From Eubacterium uniforme (GTDB lineage: Bacteria > Bacillota > Clostridia > Lachnospirales > Lachnospiraceae), in assembly GCF_900167115.1 (NCBI RefSeq), contig NZ_FUXZ01000009.1, forward strand, positions 62,001 through 126,000: 64,000 nucleotides of DNA. Reading direction: 5' to 3'. The position numbers and the translations under genes were made by a program. Under the pieces are notes generated by a model. It was given only the letters and a program-made list of their open reading frames with translations, had not been told where the DNA came from and did not search any database. Positions 35,333 to 44,083 of this stretch are shown in pieces. The stretch's first letter is position 1. Each line of letters opens with the position of its first letter.

Positions 35333-35393
35333 AATTTTTTGTCTTACTTATATAAATTTCTATTTTTGCCAAGTTAGCTTCCGAGAATAATTT

Positions 35394-36023
35394 CTAGCAA
35401 ACTGAATTAAATGAAACGCTTGGTTCTTGCGTACTAAATTCAACAGTTACAATAATATCAAAATCTATGAGAGGTTCCGGGTTTTCCATAGCATCAATAC
35501 CAATAAAAATATCTATATGATCATCATATATAGATACACCTACAACATACCAGTTTTCTTTTAAATAGTCCAAACTAAATTCTTCCTTTAGACTTTCTTC
35601 ACTATAATCTTCAAAGAACTCTATGAAATCATTATATATTATGTTATAACATGCTTCCATTATTTGATTATCATTTCTATAAATCTTTTCCAAAGAGGCA
35701 AGAACATAGTCTAAATTATCTTCTTTCACAAGAAACTCATACCTGTCATAAGGGGTAGCATCTTTCTTACCGAATGACTTATTATCAAATCCACAAACTA
35801 CATCTATATAATAAGGATTTTCAGAACTTGAATCCTTTATCAGTATTCCATTTCCAAAATAAGAGTTTTCAATCTCAACACCAGATAAATCTTTCTCATT
35901 ATAATTAAGATGTTTTATAGATTTTAGATGTTTTATTTTCTTATTAATCTGCTTATTTCTTTCTTTTTGTTCTTCTGTTAATTCAGACTTTTCTGTCTTA
36001 AATAAATTACTTAAAAATGACAC
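35394..36023 (-). CDS. Acidic protein of unknown function
   Basis: 209 residues from a GTG (36023) that lies 8 bases after AAGGAG. The N-terminal 50 residues are a charged helix (EEQKERNKQINKKIKHLK). The rest is acidic and mixed alpha/beta, with FGNGILIKDSS, YYIDVVCGFDN and the paired strands SIYDDHIDIFIGI. Size, acidity and context beside a small membrane protein resemble polymorphic-toxin immunity proteins, but I cannot assign a family. Confidence 0.65.
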   Translation of the reverse strand: MSFLSNLFKTEKSELTEEQKERNKQINKKIKHLKSIKHLNYNEKDLSGVEIENSYFGNGILIKDSSSENPYYIDVVCGFDNKSFGKKDATPYDRYEFLVKEDNLDYVLASLEKIYRNDNQIMEACYNIIYNDFIEFFEDYSEESLKEEFSLDYLKENWYVVGVSIYDDHIDIFIGIDAMENPEPLIDFDIIVTVEFSTQEPSVSFNSVC

Positions 36024-36064
36024 AATAAAATCTCCTTTTATCAACAAACATTATATTTATTAAT

Positions 36065-36385
36065 CTATTTTCCCATGTATTCACCCATCGTCAGAAATAA
36101 TAAACTTAATGCCATAATTACTAAACTTATTACTTCTTTTATCACACTCTTATCTTTTGTTTCTTTATAGTATAAATACTTTTCCAATACTTCTGAAATT
36201 GTTAAAATAGTCATGATTCCAAAAGCAAACTTATTCTCTGAAACAATAAAATTAAATATGCAAAAAAGCATTAATAAACATTGTGTCCAATTCCATACGA
36301 CATGGCTATTTCTTTCTTTTATTATTCGTTTATTTTTCCATTCATTTAATACTTCTTCTTTAGTCATAATATCCTTACAAGCCAT
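36065..36385 (-). CDS. Small membrane protein
   Basis: 106 residues with AGGAGG 4 bases before the ATG. The basic N-terminus (TKEEVLNEWKNKRIIKERN) is followed by three predicted membrane helices (about 28-45, 48-63 and 84-101). It resembles small clostridial membrane proteins encoded near accessory genes, with no known function. It precedes the 209-residue acidic protein by 41 bases and is likely co-transcribed with it. Confidence 0.65.
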   Translation of the reverse strand: MACKDIMTKEEVLNEWKNKRIIKERNSHVVWNWTQCLLMLFCIFNFIVSENKFAFGIMTILTISEVLEKYLYYKETKDKSVIKEVISLVIMALSLLFLTMGEYMGK

Positions 36386-36663
36386 ATTTCCTCCTACTAT
36401 CATTTTCAAATCATTATTTGCCTTAAATATTATAACATAGATAATAACTTTTAACTTTATATTTTATAAAATTTCATCTTAAAAACACCTATTTTCAGGC
36501 ATTGATAAATTTGTATTTACTTGGTATTTTACCAAAATTAAGAGCAAATGGATTTCTTTTATTCATATTATATTTCCCCTTTCTCCATTCTTACTATTAT
36601 AATATACCAGTTAAAATATAATTTGATATAATTTAATATAATTGTACGAATTCAAATATAAAA
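36386..36663. other. Intergenic region with one gene remnant
   Basis: AT-rich; it holds the ATPase N-terminal remnant at 36495-36566. I see no other coding sequence and no clear promoter consensus. Confidence 0.4.
36495..36566 (-). pseudogene. Truncated N-terminus of an AAA-type ATP-binding protein
   Basis: An ATG with AAAGGGG 9 bases upstream opens a 23-codon frame, MNKRNPFALNFGKIPSKY and five more residues, then TGA. Many stand-alone clostridial ATPases begin NPF-x-L-x-FGK-x-P-x-x-Y just before their Walker domain; here everything after is lost. The start and ribosome site are preserved. Confidence 0.5.
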
Positions 36664-36695
36664 AAACCTATACTCCCAAACGAGAGTATAGGTTT
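36664..36695 (-). terminator. GGGtGRT operon terminator
   Basis: AAACCTATACTC / GAGTATAGGTTT stem, 8-base loop, T run on the minus strand. Confidence 0.88.
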
Positions 36696-36726
36696 ATAAT
36701 CATAACAATATATCTAATTAAAATTA

Positions 36727-37746
36727 TTAGAATTTGCCAGCTTTTGCAGCTTCTTCAATAGAAACAGCTGTTGATACTGTCATACCAACCATTGGGTTGT
36801 TACCAGCACCGATAAGACCCATCATTTCTACGTGAGCAGGAACTGATGAAGAACCAGCGAACTGTGCATCACTATGCATACGACCAAGTGTATCTGTCAT
36901 ACCATATGAAGCAGGACCAGCTGCCATGTTATCTGGATGAAGTGTACGTCCTGTACCACCACCTGATGCTACTGAGAAGTACTTCTTACCTTCTTCAAGT
37001 CTTTCTTTCTTATATGTACCTGCTACTGGATGCTGGAATCTTGTAGGGTTAGTTGAGTTACCTGTGATAGATACGTCAACGTTTTCCTTCCACATGATTG
37101 CAACGCCTTCTGGAACTGAGTTAGCACCATAGCAGTTAACCTTAGCACGTGGAGAATCAGCATCTTTTGAGTAACACTTACGTGATACTTCTTTTACTGT
37201 ATTTGTATATGGATCATATTCTGTTTCAACGAATGTGAATCCATTGATACGTGAAATAATCTGAGCAGCATCCTTACCAAGACCGTTAAGGATAACTCTA
37301 AGAGGTTTCTGACGAACCTTATTAGCTTTTTCTGCGATACCAATAGCACCTTCAGCTGCAGCAAATGATTCGTGTCCAGCAAGGAATGCGAAACATTCTG
37401 TGTCTTCTTCAAGAAGCATCTTACCAAGGTTACCATGTCCAAGACCAACCTTACGTGTATCAGCAACTGATCCTGGAATACAGAAAGCCTGAAGGCCTTC
37501 GCCGATTGCAGCTGCAGCATCAGCTGCTTTTCTACAATTCTTCTTTATAGCAATAGCAGCACCTACTGTGTAAGCCCACTTTGCATTTTCAAAACAGATA
37601 GGCTGAATACCTTCGATTAAGTTATAAACGTCGATACCTGCAGCTTCTGTGATTTCTTTACATTCTTCAATTGATGAGATACCATACTCCTTAAGACAAG
37701 CAAGGATCTGAGGCTCTCTTCTTTCATATGATTCAAATAATGCCAT
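36727..37746 (-). CDS. GGGtGRT protein
   Basis: 339 residues named after the motif SGGGTGRTLHPDNMAAGPASYGM near residue 265, which is intact. Other conserved blocks are GHGNLGKMLLEEDTECFAFLAGHESFAAAEGAIGIAEKANK and the SVPAHVEMMGLIGAGNNPMVGM end. The family is widespread in anaerobes and always lies beside a NifU-like scaffold, as here (20 bases downstream of it). The function is not established; an iron-sulfur linked role is inferred. Codon use is that of a highly expressed gene. Confidence 0.9.
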   Translation of the reverse strand: MALFESYERREPQILACLKEYGISSIEECKEITEAAGIDVYNLIEGIQPICFENAKWAYTVGAAIAIKKNCRKAADAAAAIGEGLQAFCIPGSVADTRKVGLGHGNLGKMLLEEDTECFAFLAGHESFAAAEGAIGIAEKANKVRQKPLRVILNGLGKDAAQIISRINGFTFVETEYDPYTNTVKEVSRKCYSKDADSPRAKVNCYGANSVPEGVAIMWKENVDVSITGNSTNPTRFQHPVAGTYKKERLEEGKKYFSVASGGGTGRTLHPDNMAAGPASYGMTDTLGRMHSDAQFAGSSSVPAHVEMMGLIGAGNNPMVGMTVSTAVSIEEAAKAGKF

Positions 37747-37766
37747 AATAAAATTCCTCCTATTCC

Positions 37767-38459
37767 TTATTCATGTCTTGGGTCAATGAGTCTAGCAGCA
37801 TCAGCAACACGACCATACTGACCTTTTGCTTTTTCTAAAGCTGTGTTAGCATCATCACCGGCTTTGATGAAGTCCATCATCTTACCAAAGTTTACATACT
37901 TATATCCAATGATTTCGTCGTCTTCGTCAAGAGCAACGTCTGTGATATAACCATCTGTAAGTTCAAGGTAACGAGGTCCCTTTTCAAGTGTACCGTATGT
38001 TGTACCAACCATTGAACGAGTTCCTTTACCAAGATCTTCAAGACCAGCACCGATCTGAAGACCACCTTCTGAGAATGCACTCTGTGTTCTACCATATACG
38101 ATCTGAAGGAATAACTCTCTCATAGCTGTATTGATAGCATCACATACAAGGTCTGTATTAAGTGCTTCTAAAACTGTAAGTCCTGGTAAAATTTCTGAAG
38201 CCATAGCTGCTGAATGTGTCATACCTGAACAACCAATTGTTTCAACTAATGCCTCCTGAATAATACCATCTTTTACATTAAGGGATAACTTACAACATCC
38301 CTGCTGAGGTGCACACCAGCCAATACCATGTGTATAGCCTGAAATGTCCTCAACCTTTTTAGCCTGTACCCACTTAGCTTCTTCCGGAATAGGTGCAGCG
38401 CCATGATGTACTCCCTGATGAACAGGGCACATATTCTTAACTTCTGTTGAGTAAATCAT
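37767..38459 (-). CDS. NifU-like iron-sulfur cluster assembly scaffold (GGGtGRT partner)
   Basis: 230 residues. Cysteines in WCAPQQGCCK (about 49-58) and TIGCSGMTHSAAMASE (about 75-90) resemble the NifU/IscU N-terminal scaffold ligands, with a long C-terminal part not found in IscU. Always paired with GGGtGRT proteins in my knowledge. It is first in a two-gene operon, with a strong promoter and AGGAGG 5 bases from its ATG. Confidence 0.85.
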   Translation of the reverse strand: MIYSTEVKNMCPVHQGVHHGAAPIPEEAKWVQAKKVEDISGYTHGIGWCAPQQGCCKLSLNVKDGIIQEALVETIGCSGMTHSAAMASEILPGLTVLEALNTDLVCDAINTAMRELFLQIVYGRTQSAFSEGGLQIGAGLEDLGKGTRSMVGTTYGTLEKGPRYLELTDGYITDVALDEDDEIIGYKYVNFGKMMDFIKAGDDANTALEKAKGQYGRVADAARLIDPRHE

Positions 38460-38508
38460 ATGATCCTCCTTATTTTGTTTTTTTAGGGATTAAAATTAAT
38501 CATCTTAA

Positions 38509-38537
38509 ATAGTACCATAAGTGATACTTTTTATCAA
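38509..38537 (-). promoter_or_regulatory. Promoter of the scaffold-GGGtGRT operon
   Basis: TTGATA, 17-base spacer, TACTAT on the minus strand, about 45 bases before the ATG. Confidence 0.7.
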
Positions 38538-38599
38538 GTAAAGAGTTAAATTTTTCACATAATCTCAACATATATAAAACTACTTTTTTCCATATAAGT

Positions 38600-38645
38600 A
38601 AAAAAGTAGAAATAATACCTATTACTGATATCATTTCTACTTTTA
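38600..38645 (-). terminator. Terminator downstream of HAD gene
   Basis: AAAAAGTAGAAAT / ATTTCTACTTTT with a long loop and a T run on the minus strand. It lies 125 bases after the HAD stop; the stretch between (38646-38769) is AT-rich with nothing recognisable. Confidence 0.65.
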
Positions 38646-38769
38646 TACTTAATATTTTATATTATATATCATTTATAATTTTTATTTTGATAAAGAAAAT
38701 TTCATCATATTTATATTTAAATTATACATAATTCATCATATATAACTTATTTTTCATTATGCAAACTCA

Positions 38770-39378
38770 TCATCCATAATTAATATATCTAGCGAGGTCA
38801 TCTTTTAACTGCTCAAGATTCTCAAAAAGAACTGCCTTCATACCAGCATCTTTCGCTCCATCTATATTAAGCTGTCTATCATCAACAAATAAGCATTCAG
38901 AAAGATCAACACCAAATTTACTTTCTAATAATTTATATATTTTTACATCAGGTTTAACTACCTTTTCAAAACCAGATATGATTTTTCCATCGGCATATTT
39001 TAAGAATCTAAATTTTGGCCAATGTAAATTAGCTAGTTCAACAGGATAATTAGATAGTATATATACCTTATAACCTGCATACTTAATTGACCTAATAAGT
39101 TCTTCAGCGTAATCATACTCTTCTACTATGTATTCAATATTATCCCAAAATCGGTCAATTTCCTCATCGTGGTTTTTTATTTCATCCTTGAATATTTCTT
39201 TAGCTTTTTCATATGTAAGTAAACCCATATCAAGTTCATTCCAATGCGGAGACATAATCATGTTCTTAGTAAACAATTCAACTGTCTCTTCATCAAAGCC
39301 TAAATTTCTCATATAACTCTTATAACAAAAATCTACTAACACATCTCCTACATCAAAAACTATATTTTTTATACTCAT
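38770..39378 (-). CDS. HAD-IA family hydrolase (YihX-like)
   Basis: 202 residues, a small alpha-helical cap and HAD core. Motif I is VFDVGDVLVDF: the nucleophile Asp is present but the usual second Asp is Gly, as in YihX-type sugar phosphatases. Motif II ILSNYP, the Lys in KPDVKIYKLL and motif IV LFVDDRQLNIDGA are present. Likely a phosphatase for a sugar phosphate. GGAGG is 6 bases from the ATG. Confidence 0.85.
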   Translation of the reverse strand: MSIKNIVFDVGDVLVDFCYKSYMRNLGFDEETVELFTKNMIMSPHWNELDMGLLTYEKAKEIFKDEIKNHDEEIDRFWDNIEYIVEEYDYAEELIRSIKYAGYKVYILSNYPVELANLHWPKFRFLKYADGKIISGFEKVVKPDVKIYKLLESKFGVDLSECLFVDDRQLNIDGAKDAGMKAVLFENLEQLKDDLARYINYG

Positions 39379-39634
39379 CTACTTCCTCCATCTATTAAGA
39401 TGTAAGGCATATACCAAATAATATATTACCTCATCAAAAAACTACAAAACATACATTCATTTATAAAATATAATCATATATATCATTCTTACGGTATCTT
39501 AAAATATTTGTTTATTATATATCTCGTGAATACGCGGATTCCATTTAACGATTACTATCAGTTTCTAATTACACATTGTACTACACTTTTTTCTTTTTTG
39601 CTATATAAAACATAAAGAAAATAATAATTATCAA
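39379..39634. other. AT-rich intergenic region
   Basis: About 255 bases without a supported gene or RNA. Nothing recognisable beyond a short TCTCGTGAATACGCGGATT stretch that is locally less AT-rich. Confidence 0.4.
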
Positions 39635-39664
39635 CAAAAAACCACAGTGATCTCACTGTGGTTT
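39635..39664 (-). terminator. asd terminator
   Basis: AAACCACAGTGA / TCACTGTGGTTT perfect stem with a 2-base nominal loop and a T run on the minus strand, 55 bases past the stop. Confidence 0.85.
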
Positions 39665-39719
39665 AAAAATCTTTTTTATATAACCAGATAACACTTAGTA
39701 TCATTATACTACTATCTAA

Positions 39720-40805
39720 TTATTTTGCTTCAATATATCCCTTAGCTACAAGTGTTTCTGCACAAAGAACTGCACCACCTGCTGCACCTCTAAGTGTATT
39801 ATGTGAAAGACCAACGAATTTATAATCATAAACTGTGTCTTCACGAAGACGTCCAACTGATACGCCCATACCACCTTCATAATCTACATCAAGAGCTACC
39901 TGTGGTCTGTTATCTTCTTCTAAGTACTGGATAAACTGCTTTGGAGCACTTGGAAGATTAAGTTCCTGTGGAATGCCCTTGAAGTTAACCATAGCTTCAA
40001 TAAGTTCTTCCTTTGTAGGCTTCTTAGCAAATTTAACAAATACTGCAGCTGTATGACCATTAAGAACTGGTACTCTGATACACTGTGTTGTAATAACAGG
40101 ACCATCTGCTTTTACAATAACACCATCTTTGATTTCACCCCAAAGACGAAGTGGTTCCTGTTCACTCTTTTCTTCTTCACCACCGATGAATGGAATGATG
40201 TTTCCAACCATCTCTGGCCAATCCTTAAATGTTTTACCTGCACCTGAAATAGCCTGATATGTTGTAGCAACAACTTCAACTGGTTCAAACTTCTTCCAAG
40301 CTGTAAGAACTGGTGCATAACTCTGAATTGAACAGTTAGGTTTAACTGCAACAAATCCCTTCTTTGTGCCAAGTCTTTCTCTCTGATATTTAATAACCTC
40401 AAAATGTTCTGGGTTGATTTCTGGTACTACCATAGGAACATCAGGTGTCCATCTATGAGCGCTGTTATTTGAAACAACTGGCGTTTCTGTTTTAGCATAC
40501 TCTTCTTCAATTGCCTTAATTTCATCTTTAGACATGTCTACTGCACTGAATACAAAATCAACTTCTGCAGCAACTTTCTCTACTTCATTAACATTGGCAA
40601 CGATTAATTTCTTTACTGCCTCCGGCATTGGAGTATCCATCTTCCATCTGTCACCAACAGCTTCTTCATATGTCTTACCTGCTGAACGTGGACTTGCTGC
40701 AACAGTAACTACTTCAAACCAAGGATGGTTTTCTAAGATAGAAATGAATCTCTGTCCTACCATACCTGTTGCTCCAAGGATACCTACTCTAAGTTTCTTA
40801 TCCAT
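39720..40805 (-). CDS. asd: Aspartate-semialdehyde dehydrogenase
   Basis: NADPH-dependent reduction of aspartyl phosphate to the semialdehyde, the branch point to lysine/diaminopimelate, threonine and methionine. It has 361 residues, the longer type shared with archaea and fungi. GILGATGMVGQRFI binds the cofactor, the catalytic Cys is in KPNCSIQ, and YQAISGAGK, CIRVPVLNGHTAAV and the catalytic His there are intact. AGGAGG is present before the ATG. Single gene. Confidence 0.96.
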   Translation of the reverse strand: MDKKLRVGILGATGMVGQRFISILENHPWFEVVTVAASPRSAGKTYEEAVGDRWKMDTPMPEAVKKLIVANVNEVEKVAAEVDFVFSAVDMSKDEIKAIEEEYAKTETPVVSNNSAHRWTPDVPMVVPEINPEHFEVIKYQRERLGTKKGFVAVKPNCSIQSYAPVLTAWKKFEPVEVVATTYQAISGAGKTFKDWPEMVGNIIPFIGGEEEKSEQEPLRLWGEIKDGVIVKADGPVITTQCIRVPVLNGHTAAVFVKFAKKPTKEELIEAMVNFKGIPQELNLPSAPKQFIQYLEEDNRPQVALDVDYEGGMGVSVGRLREDTVYDYKFVGLSHNTLRGAAGGAVLCAETLVAKGYIEAK

Positions 40806-40885
40806 AGCTTCTTCCTCCTAACTCTTCTTTATTAATGATCCAACGTCATTAATTCCACTATGTTTGTTACCTTTTTATTTCTAAA

Positions 40886-40958
<73 letters not shown>

Positions 40959-41108
40959 TTACCATCAAAAAAGCATACTCTAATTTACTATATTGAGTTG
41001 CAAATGTCAATATGTAAACTATACATAAATATATAAGAAATATACCTTCTAGTATCAAATATATATAATAAGCTTACATAAATCATCAATCATCAGCAAA
41101 CGCATTTG

Positions 41109-41135
41109 TTAGCACTCTTTGCCTTTGAGTGCTAA
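41109..41135 (+). promoter_or_regulatory. CIRCE operator (HrcA binding site)
   Basis: Perfect match to the CIRCE consensus: TTAGCACTC, 9 bases, GAGTGCTAA. It lies 8 bases upstream of the htpG -35 box, so htpG is expected to be repressed by HrcA and induced by heat. Confidence 0.95.
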
Positions 41136-41142
41136 ATTTTGC

Positions 41143-41170
41143 TTGACTTTTATAATTATATTGATATACT
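41143..41170 (+). promoter_or_regulatory. htpG promoter
   Basis: TTGACT, 16-base spacer, TATACT. Transcripts would have a leader of about 90 bases. Confidence 0.7.
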
Positions 41171-41264
41171 TATATTTAGTGGTTATTTTAACGTATTTTT
41201 TTAATAGAATAATCACAATTAATTTTGATTTAACAAAGAAAATAAATATAAGAGGTGATTAATT

Positions 41265-43250
41265 ATGGCAAAACAAGGAAGCTTGTCAATTAATAGTGAA
41301 AACTTATTTCCTATCATTAAAAAATGGTTATATTCAGACCATGACATTTTTATTAGAGAGTTAATTTCTAATGGATGTGATGCAATAACAAAATTAAAAA
41401 AGTTAGAACTTATGGGTGAATACACTGCACCTGAAGATAATAAATACCAAGTTAAGGTTATTGCAGATTCCGAAAACAAGACATTAACATTTGTTGATAA
41501 CGGTATCGGTATGACAGCTGATGAGGTTGAAGAATATATTAACCAAATCGCTTTTTCTGGTGCTGAAGCATTTATTGAAAAATATAAAGATAAAGCTAAT
41601 GATGATCAGATTATCGGTCACTTTGGTTTAGGTTTCTATTCAGCTTTCATGGTTGCTGACCATGTTACCATTGAAACGCTTTCTTATAAAGATGGTGCTA
41701 AGGCTGTTAAATGGGATTGTGATGGTGGTACTGAATTTACTATGGATGATTCAGATAAAACTGAACGTGGTACTACTATTACTCTTTACTTAAATGAAGA
41801 TTCATTAGAATTTGCTAATGAATACAGAGCTAGAGAAGTTTTAGATAAGTACTGCTCATTTATGCCGGTTGAAATTTTCCTTGAAAATCCTAATAGTGAA
41901 GATAAGTATGAAACAATTGATGAAGCTGATGTTTTAGATACTGATACAGTTATTGAAACAATCGTTGAGGAAGCTAAAACTGAAGAAGTTGAAAATGAAG
42001 ACGGTACAAAGGAAGTTAAGGAGATTTCTCCTGCTAAGAATAAAGCTAAGATTTTAAAGAGACCTGTTGCAGTTAATGATGTAAATCCACTTTGGAACAA
42101 GCATCCTAATGATTGTACTAAGGAAGAATACATTGATTTTTATAGAAAAGTATTTAATGATTTTAAGGAACCTTTATTCTGGATTCATCTAAATATGGAT
42201 TATCCATTTAACTTAAAAGGTATCTTATACTTCCCTAAAATCAATACAGAATATGAATCGGTTGAAGGTACTATTAAGCTATATAACAACCAGGTATTCA
42301 TTGCTGATAACATTAAGGAAGTTATTCCTGAATTCTTAATGCTTCTTAAGGGTGTTATTGATTGTCCTGATCTTCCACTTAATGTTTCAAGATCAGCTCT
42401 TCAGAACGATGGATTTGTTAAAAAGATTTCTGACTACATTACAAAGAAAGTTGCTGATAAACTTTCAGGTATGTGTAAGACAGATAGAGAATCATATGAA
42501 AAATATTGGGATGACATTAGTCCATTCATCAAGTATGGTTGTATTAGAAATGAAAAATTCAAAGAGAAGATTTCAGACTATGTTCTCTTTAAAAACATTG
42601 ATGATAAATACCTTACATTCAAGGATGCCCTTGAAGAGAATAAGGAAAAACATGAAAATACTATCTTCTATGTTGATGATGTTAATCAGCAGAGCCAGTA
42701 CATCAACATGTTTAAGGAAGAAGGTCTTGATGCCGTAGTTTTAGATCATAACATCGATACAGCTTTTATCTCAATGCTTGAACAGGGTAATGAAGGTGTT
42801 AAGTTCTTAAGAATTGATGCTGATGTAACAGATAACTTTAAGGAAGAAACATCAGAAGATGAGCTTAAAGAAACTAATGAAAAATTAAGTGAAATCTTTA
42901 AGAAAGCATTAGATAATAAAGACTTAGTAGTAAAAGCGGAAAAACTAAAGAATGAAAATATTTCTTCAATGATTACAATGTCTGAAGAAGGCAGACGTAT
43001 GAAGGATATGATGAAGATGTATAATCTCTATGGTATGGATATGCCTATGAAAGATCAGTTTACATTAATCCTTAATGCAAATAACTCACTTGTTAAATAC
43101 ATCTTAGATAATCCAGAAAGTGATAATTCTACTCTCATTGCAAAACAGCTCTTTGATCTTGCAATGATTCAGAATAAGCCACTTGAACCATCAGAGATGA
43201 CTGCTTTCATAGAAAGAAGTAATGAAATTCTTAACTTAATTGCAAAATAA
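41265..43250 (+). CDS. htpG: Chaperone HtpG (bacterial Hsp90)
   Basis: 661-residue ATP-dependent chaperone. The GHKL ATPase domain is at 1-230: LISNGCDAITKLKKL (the Glu usual in NxxDA is Asn-Gly-Cys context), DNGIGM, and GHFGLGFYSAFMVAD lid-binding loop. The middle domain has the catalytic Arg region (PLNVSRSALQND). The C-terminal dimerisation domain ends without an MEEVD tail. An acidic/Lys linker (KTEEVENEDGTKEVKE) at about 235-255 is longer than in E. coli. AGAGGTGA Shine-Dalgarno. Confidence 0.97.
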   Translation: MAKQGSLSINSENLFPIIKKWLYSDHDIFIRELISNGCDAITKLKKLELMGEYTAPEDNKYQVKVIADSENKTLTFVDNGIGMTADEVEEYINQIAFSGAEAFIEKYKDKANDDQIIGHFGLGFYSAFMVADHVTIETLSYKDGAKAVKWDCDGGTEFTMDDSDKTERGTTITLYLNEDSLEFANEYRAREVLDKYCSFMPVEIFLENPNSEDKYETIDEADVLDTDTVIETIVEEAKTEEVENEDGTKEVKEISPAKNKAKILKRPVAVNDVNPLWNKHPNDCTKEEYIDFYRKVFNDFKEPLFWIHLNMDYPFNLKGILYFPKINTEYESVEGTIKLYNNQVFIADNIKEVIPEFLMLLKGVIDCPDLPLNVSRSALQNDGFVKKISDYITKKVADKLSGMCKTDRESYEKYWDDISPFIKYGCIRNEKFKEKISDYVLFKNIDDKYLTFKDALEENKEKHENTIFYVDDVNQQSQYINMFKEEGLDAVVLDHNIDTAFISMLEQGNEGVKFLRIDADVTDNFKEETSEDELKETNEKLSEIFKKALDNKDLVVKAEKLKNENISSMITMSEEGRRMKDMMKMYNLYGMDMPMKDQFTLILNANNSLVKYILDNPESDNSTLIAKQLFDLAMIQNKPLEPSEMTAFIERSNEILNLIAK

Positions 43251-43260
43251 ATAATACTAT

Positions 43261-43292
43261 AAAAGCCACCAGATATTATTCTGGTGGCTTAA
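43261..43292. terminator. Terminator between htpG and the fibronectin-like gene
   Basis: AAGCCACCAGA / TCTGGTGGCTT stem with a 6-base loop; short T run on the minus strand, AATTAATT on the plus strand. Likely used both ways. Confidence 0.8.
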
Positions 43293-43306
43293 TTAATTCA
43301 TTTTAA

Positions 43307-43987
43307 TTAATATGTTGAAATGTATGCCTGTACACTTTCTTCCATCGGTGTTTTTAACACTCTATTTCCAACTTTAGCAACGGCACGAACTCTAACATAA
43401 TATGTACGTCCTTTTTTTAGTTTTTTCTTTCTAAACTTTGTAATTGTAAATGTATTTTTATTCTTCTTTACTGTTTTTACTTTTTTAAAACCTGTTCTAT
43501 CTGCAGTAGACATATATATCTCATACTTTGTAGCACCTTTTATCTTATTCCAAGTAACTTTAATTTTCTTCTTTTTATTTACAACATATCCTTCTGTTTC
43601 TACATCCTGATGAGATAAATCTTTTGCAAAATATCCATAATCTGACCATTCGCCATAATATTTCTTTTCATTTTCATCTTTTACATAAGCTCTAACCCTT
43701 ACTCTGTAAAAATTCTTTTCACATGGGATTTCACAATAACAATCATCTTTTATGTCTTTGACAGTTGTTTTCTTTCCACTAGCATATGCATATTCTATTT
43801 CATATCCGTCAATAGACAAATCTGGTTCCCATTCGAGTAAAACAGAACCTCCATCATACGTTGAAGAATAATGTGGTGTTTCTAATTTAGCTGGAATTTT
43901 AATATCATCAGCACTTACAACACCAACACTTCCAACACATAAAGCTACTGAAGTAATAATAATTCCTAATTTCTTGACTAATTTCAT
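43307..43987 (-). CDS. Secreted fibronectin type III-like protein
   Basis: 226 residues from the ATG at 43987, which gives a clean signal peptide (MKLVKKLGIIITSVALCV...VVSADD). Two FN3-like domains follow: about 35-125 (VLLEWEPDLSIDGYEIEY) and 135-226 (KKIKVTWNKIKGATKYEIY ... GRTYYVRVRAVAKV). The second is very Lys-rich. No wall anchor is seen. Probably a surface or secreted adhesion-type protein. The open frame 29 codons upstream overlaps a palindrome and is not translated in my view. Confidence 0.8.
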   Translation of the reverse strand: MKLVKKLGIIITSVALCVGSVGVVSADDIKIPAKLETPHYSSTYDGGSVLLEWEPDLSIDGYEIEYAYASGKKTTVKDIKDDCYCEIPCEKNFYRVRVRAYVKDENEKKYYGEWSDYGYFAKDLSHQDVETEGYVVNKKKKIKVTWNKIKGATKYEIYMSTADRTGFKKVKTVKKNKNTFTITKFRKKKLKKGRTYYVRVRAVAKVGNRVLKTPMEESVQAYISTY

Positions 43988-44024
43988 TTTTCTTTCCTTT
44001 CTTTTCACTTTCTTTTTATTACCC

Positions 44025-44067
44025 TCATAATTATAAAGGTTCACTTTAAGTGAACCTTTATAATTAT
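44025..44067 (-). terminator. Palindromic terminator after the K+ channel gene
   Basis: Nearly perfect palindrome with arms TATAAAGGTTCAC / GTGAACCTTTATA extending into AT-rich ends. It lies 17 bases after the channel stop; the T run is short, so termination may be partial and the FN3 gene could be co-transcribed. Confidence 0.65.
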
Positions 44068-44083
44068 ATATCATTTATTTTTA

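Noticed and set aside
36846-37550. Short ORFs antisense or out of frame to the GGGtGRT gene
   Set aside because: They arise from its strongly biased codon use and have no ribosome sites.
43988-44074. Longer N-terminus for the fibronectin-like protein
   Set aside because: It would be translated through a perfect palindrome and would bury the signal peptide; the ATG at 43987 has its own purine-rich ribosome site.
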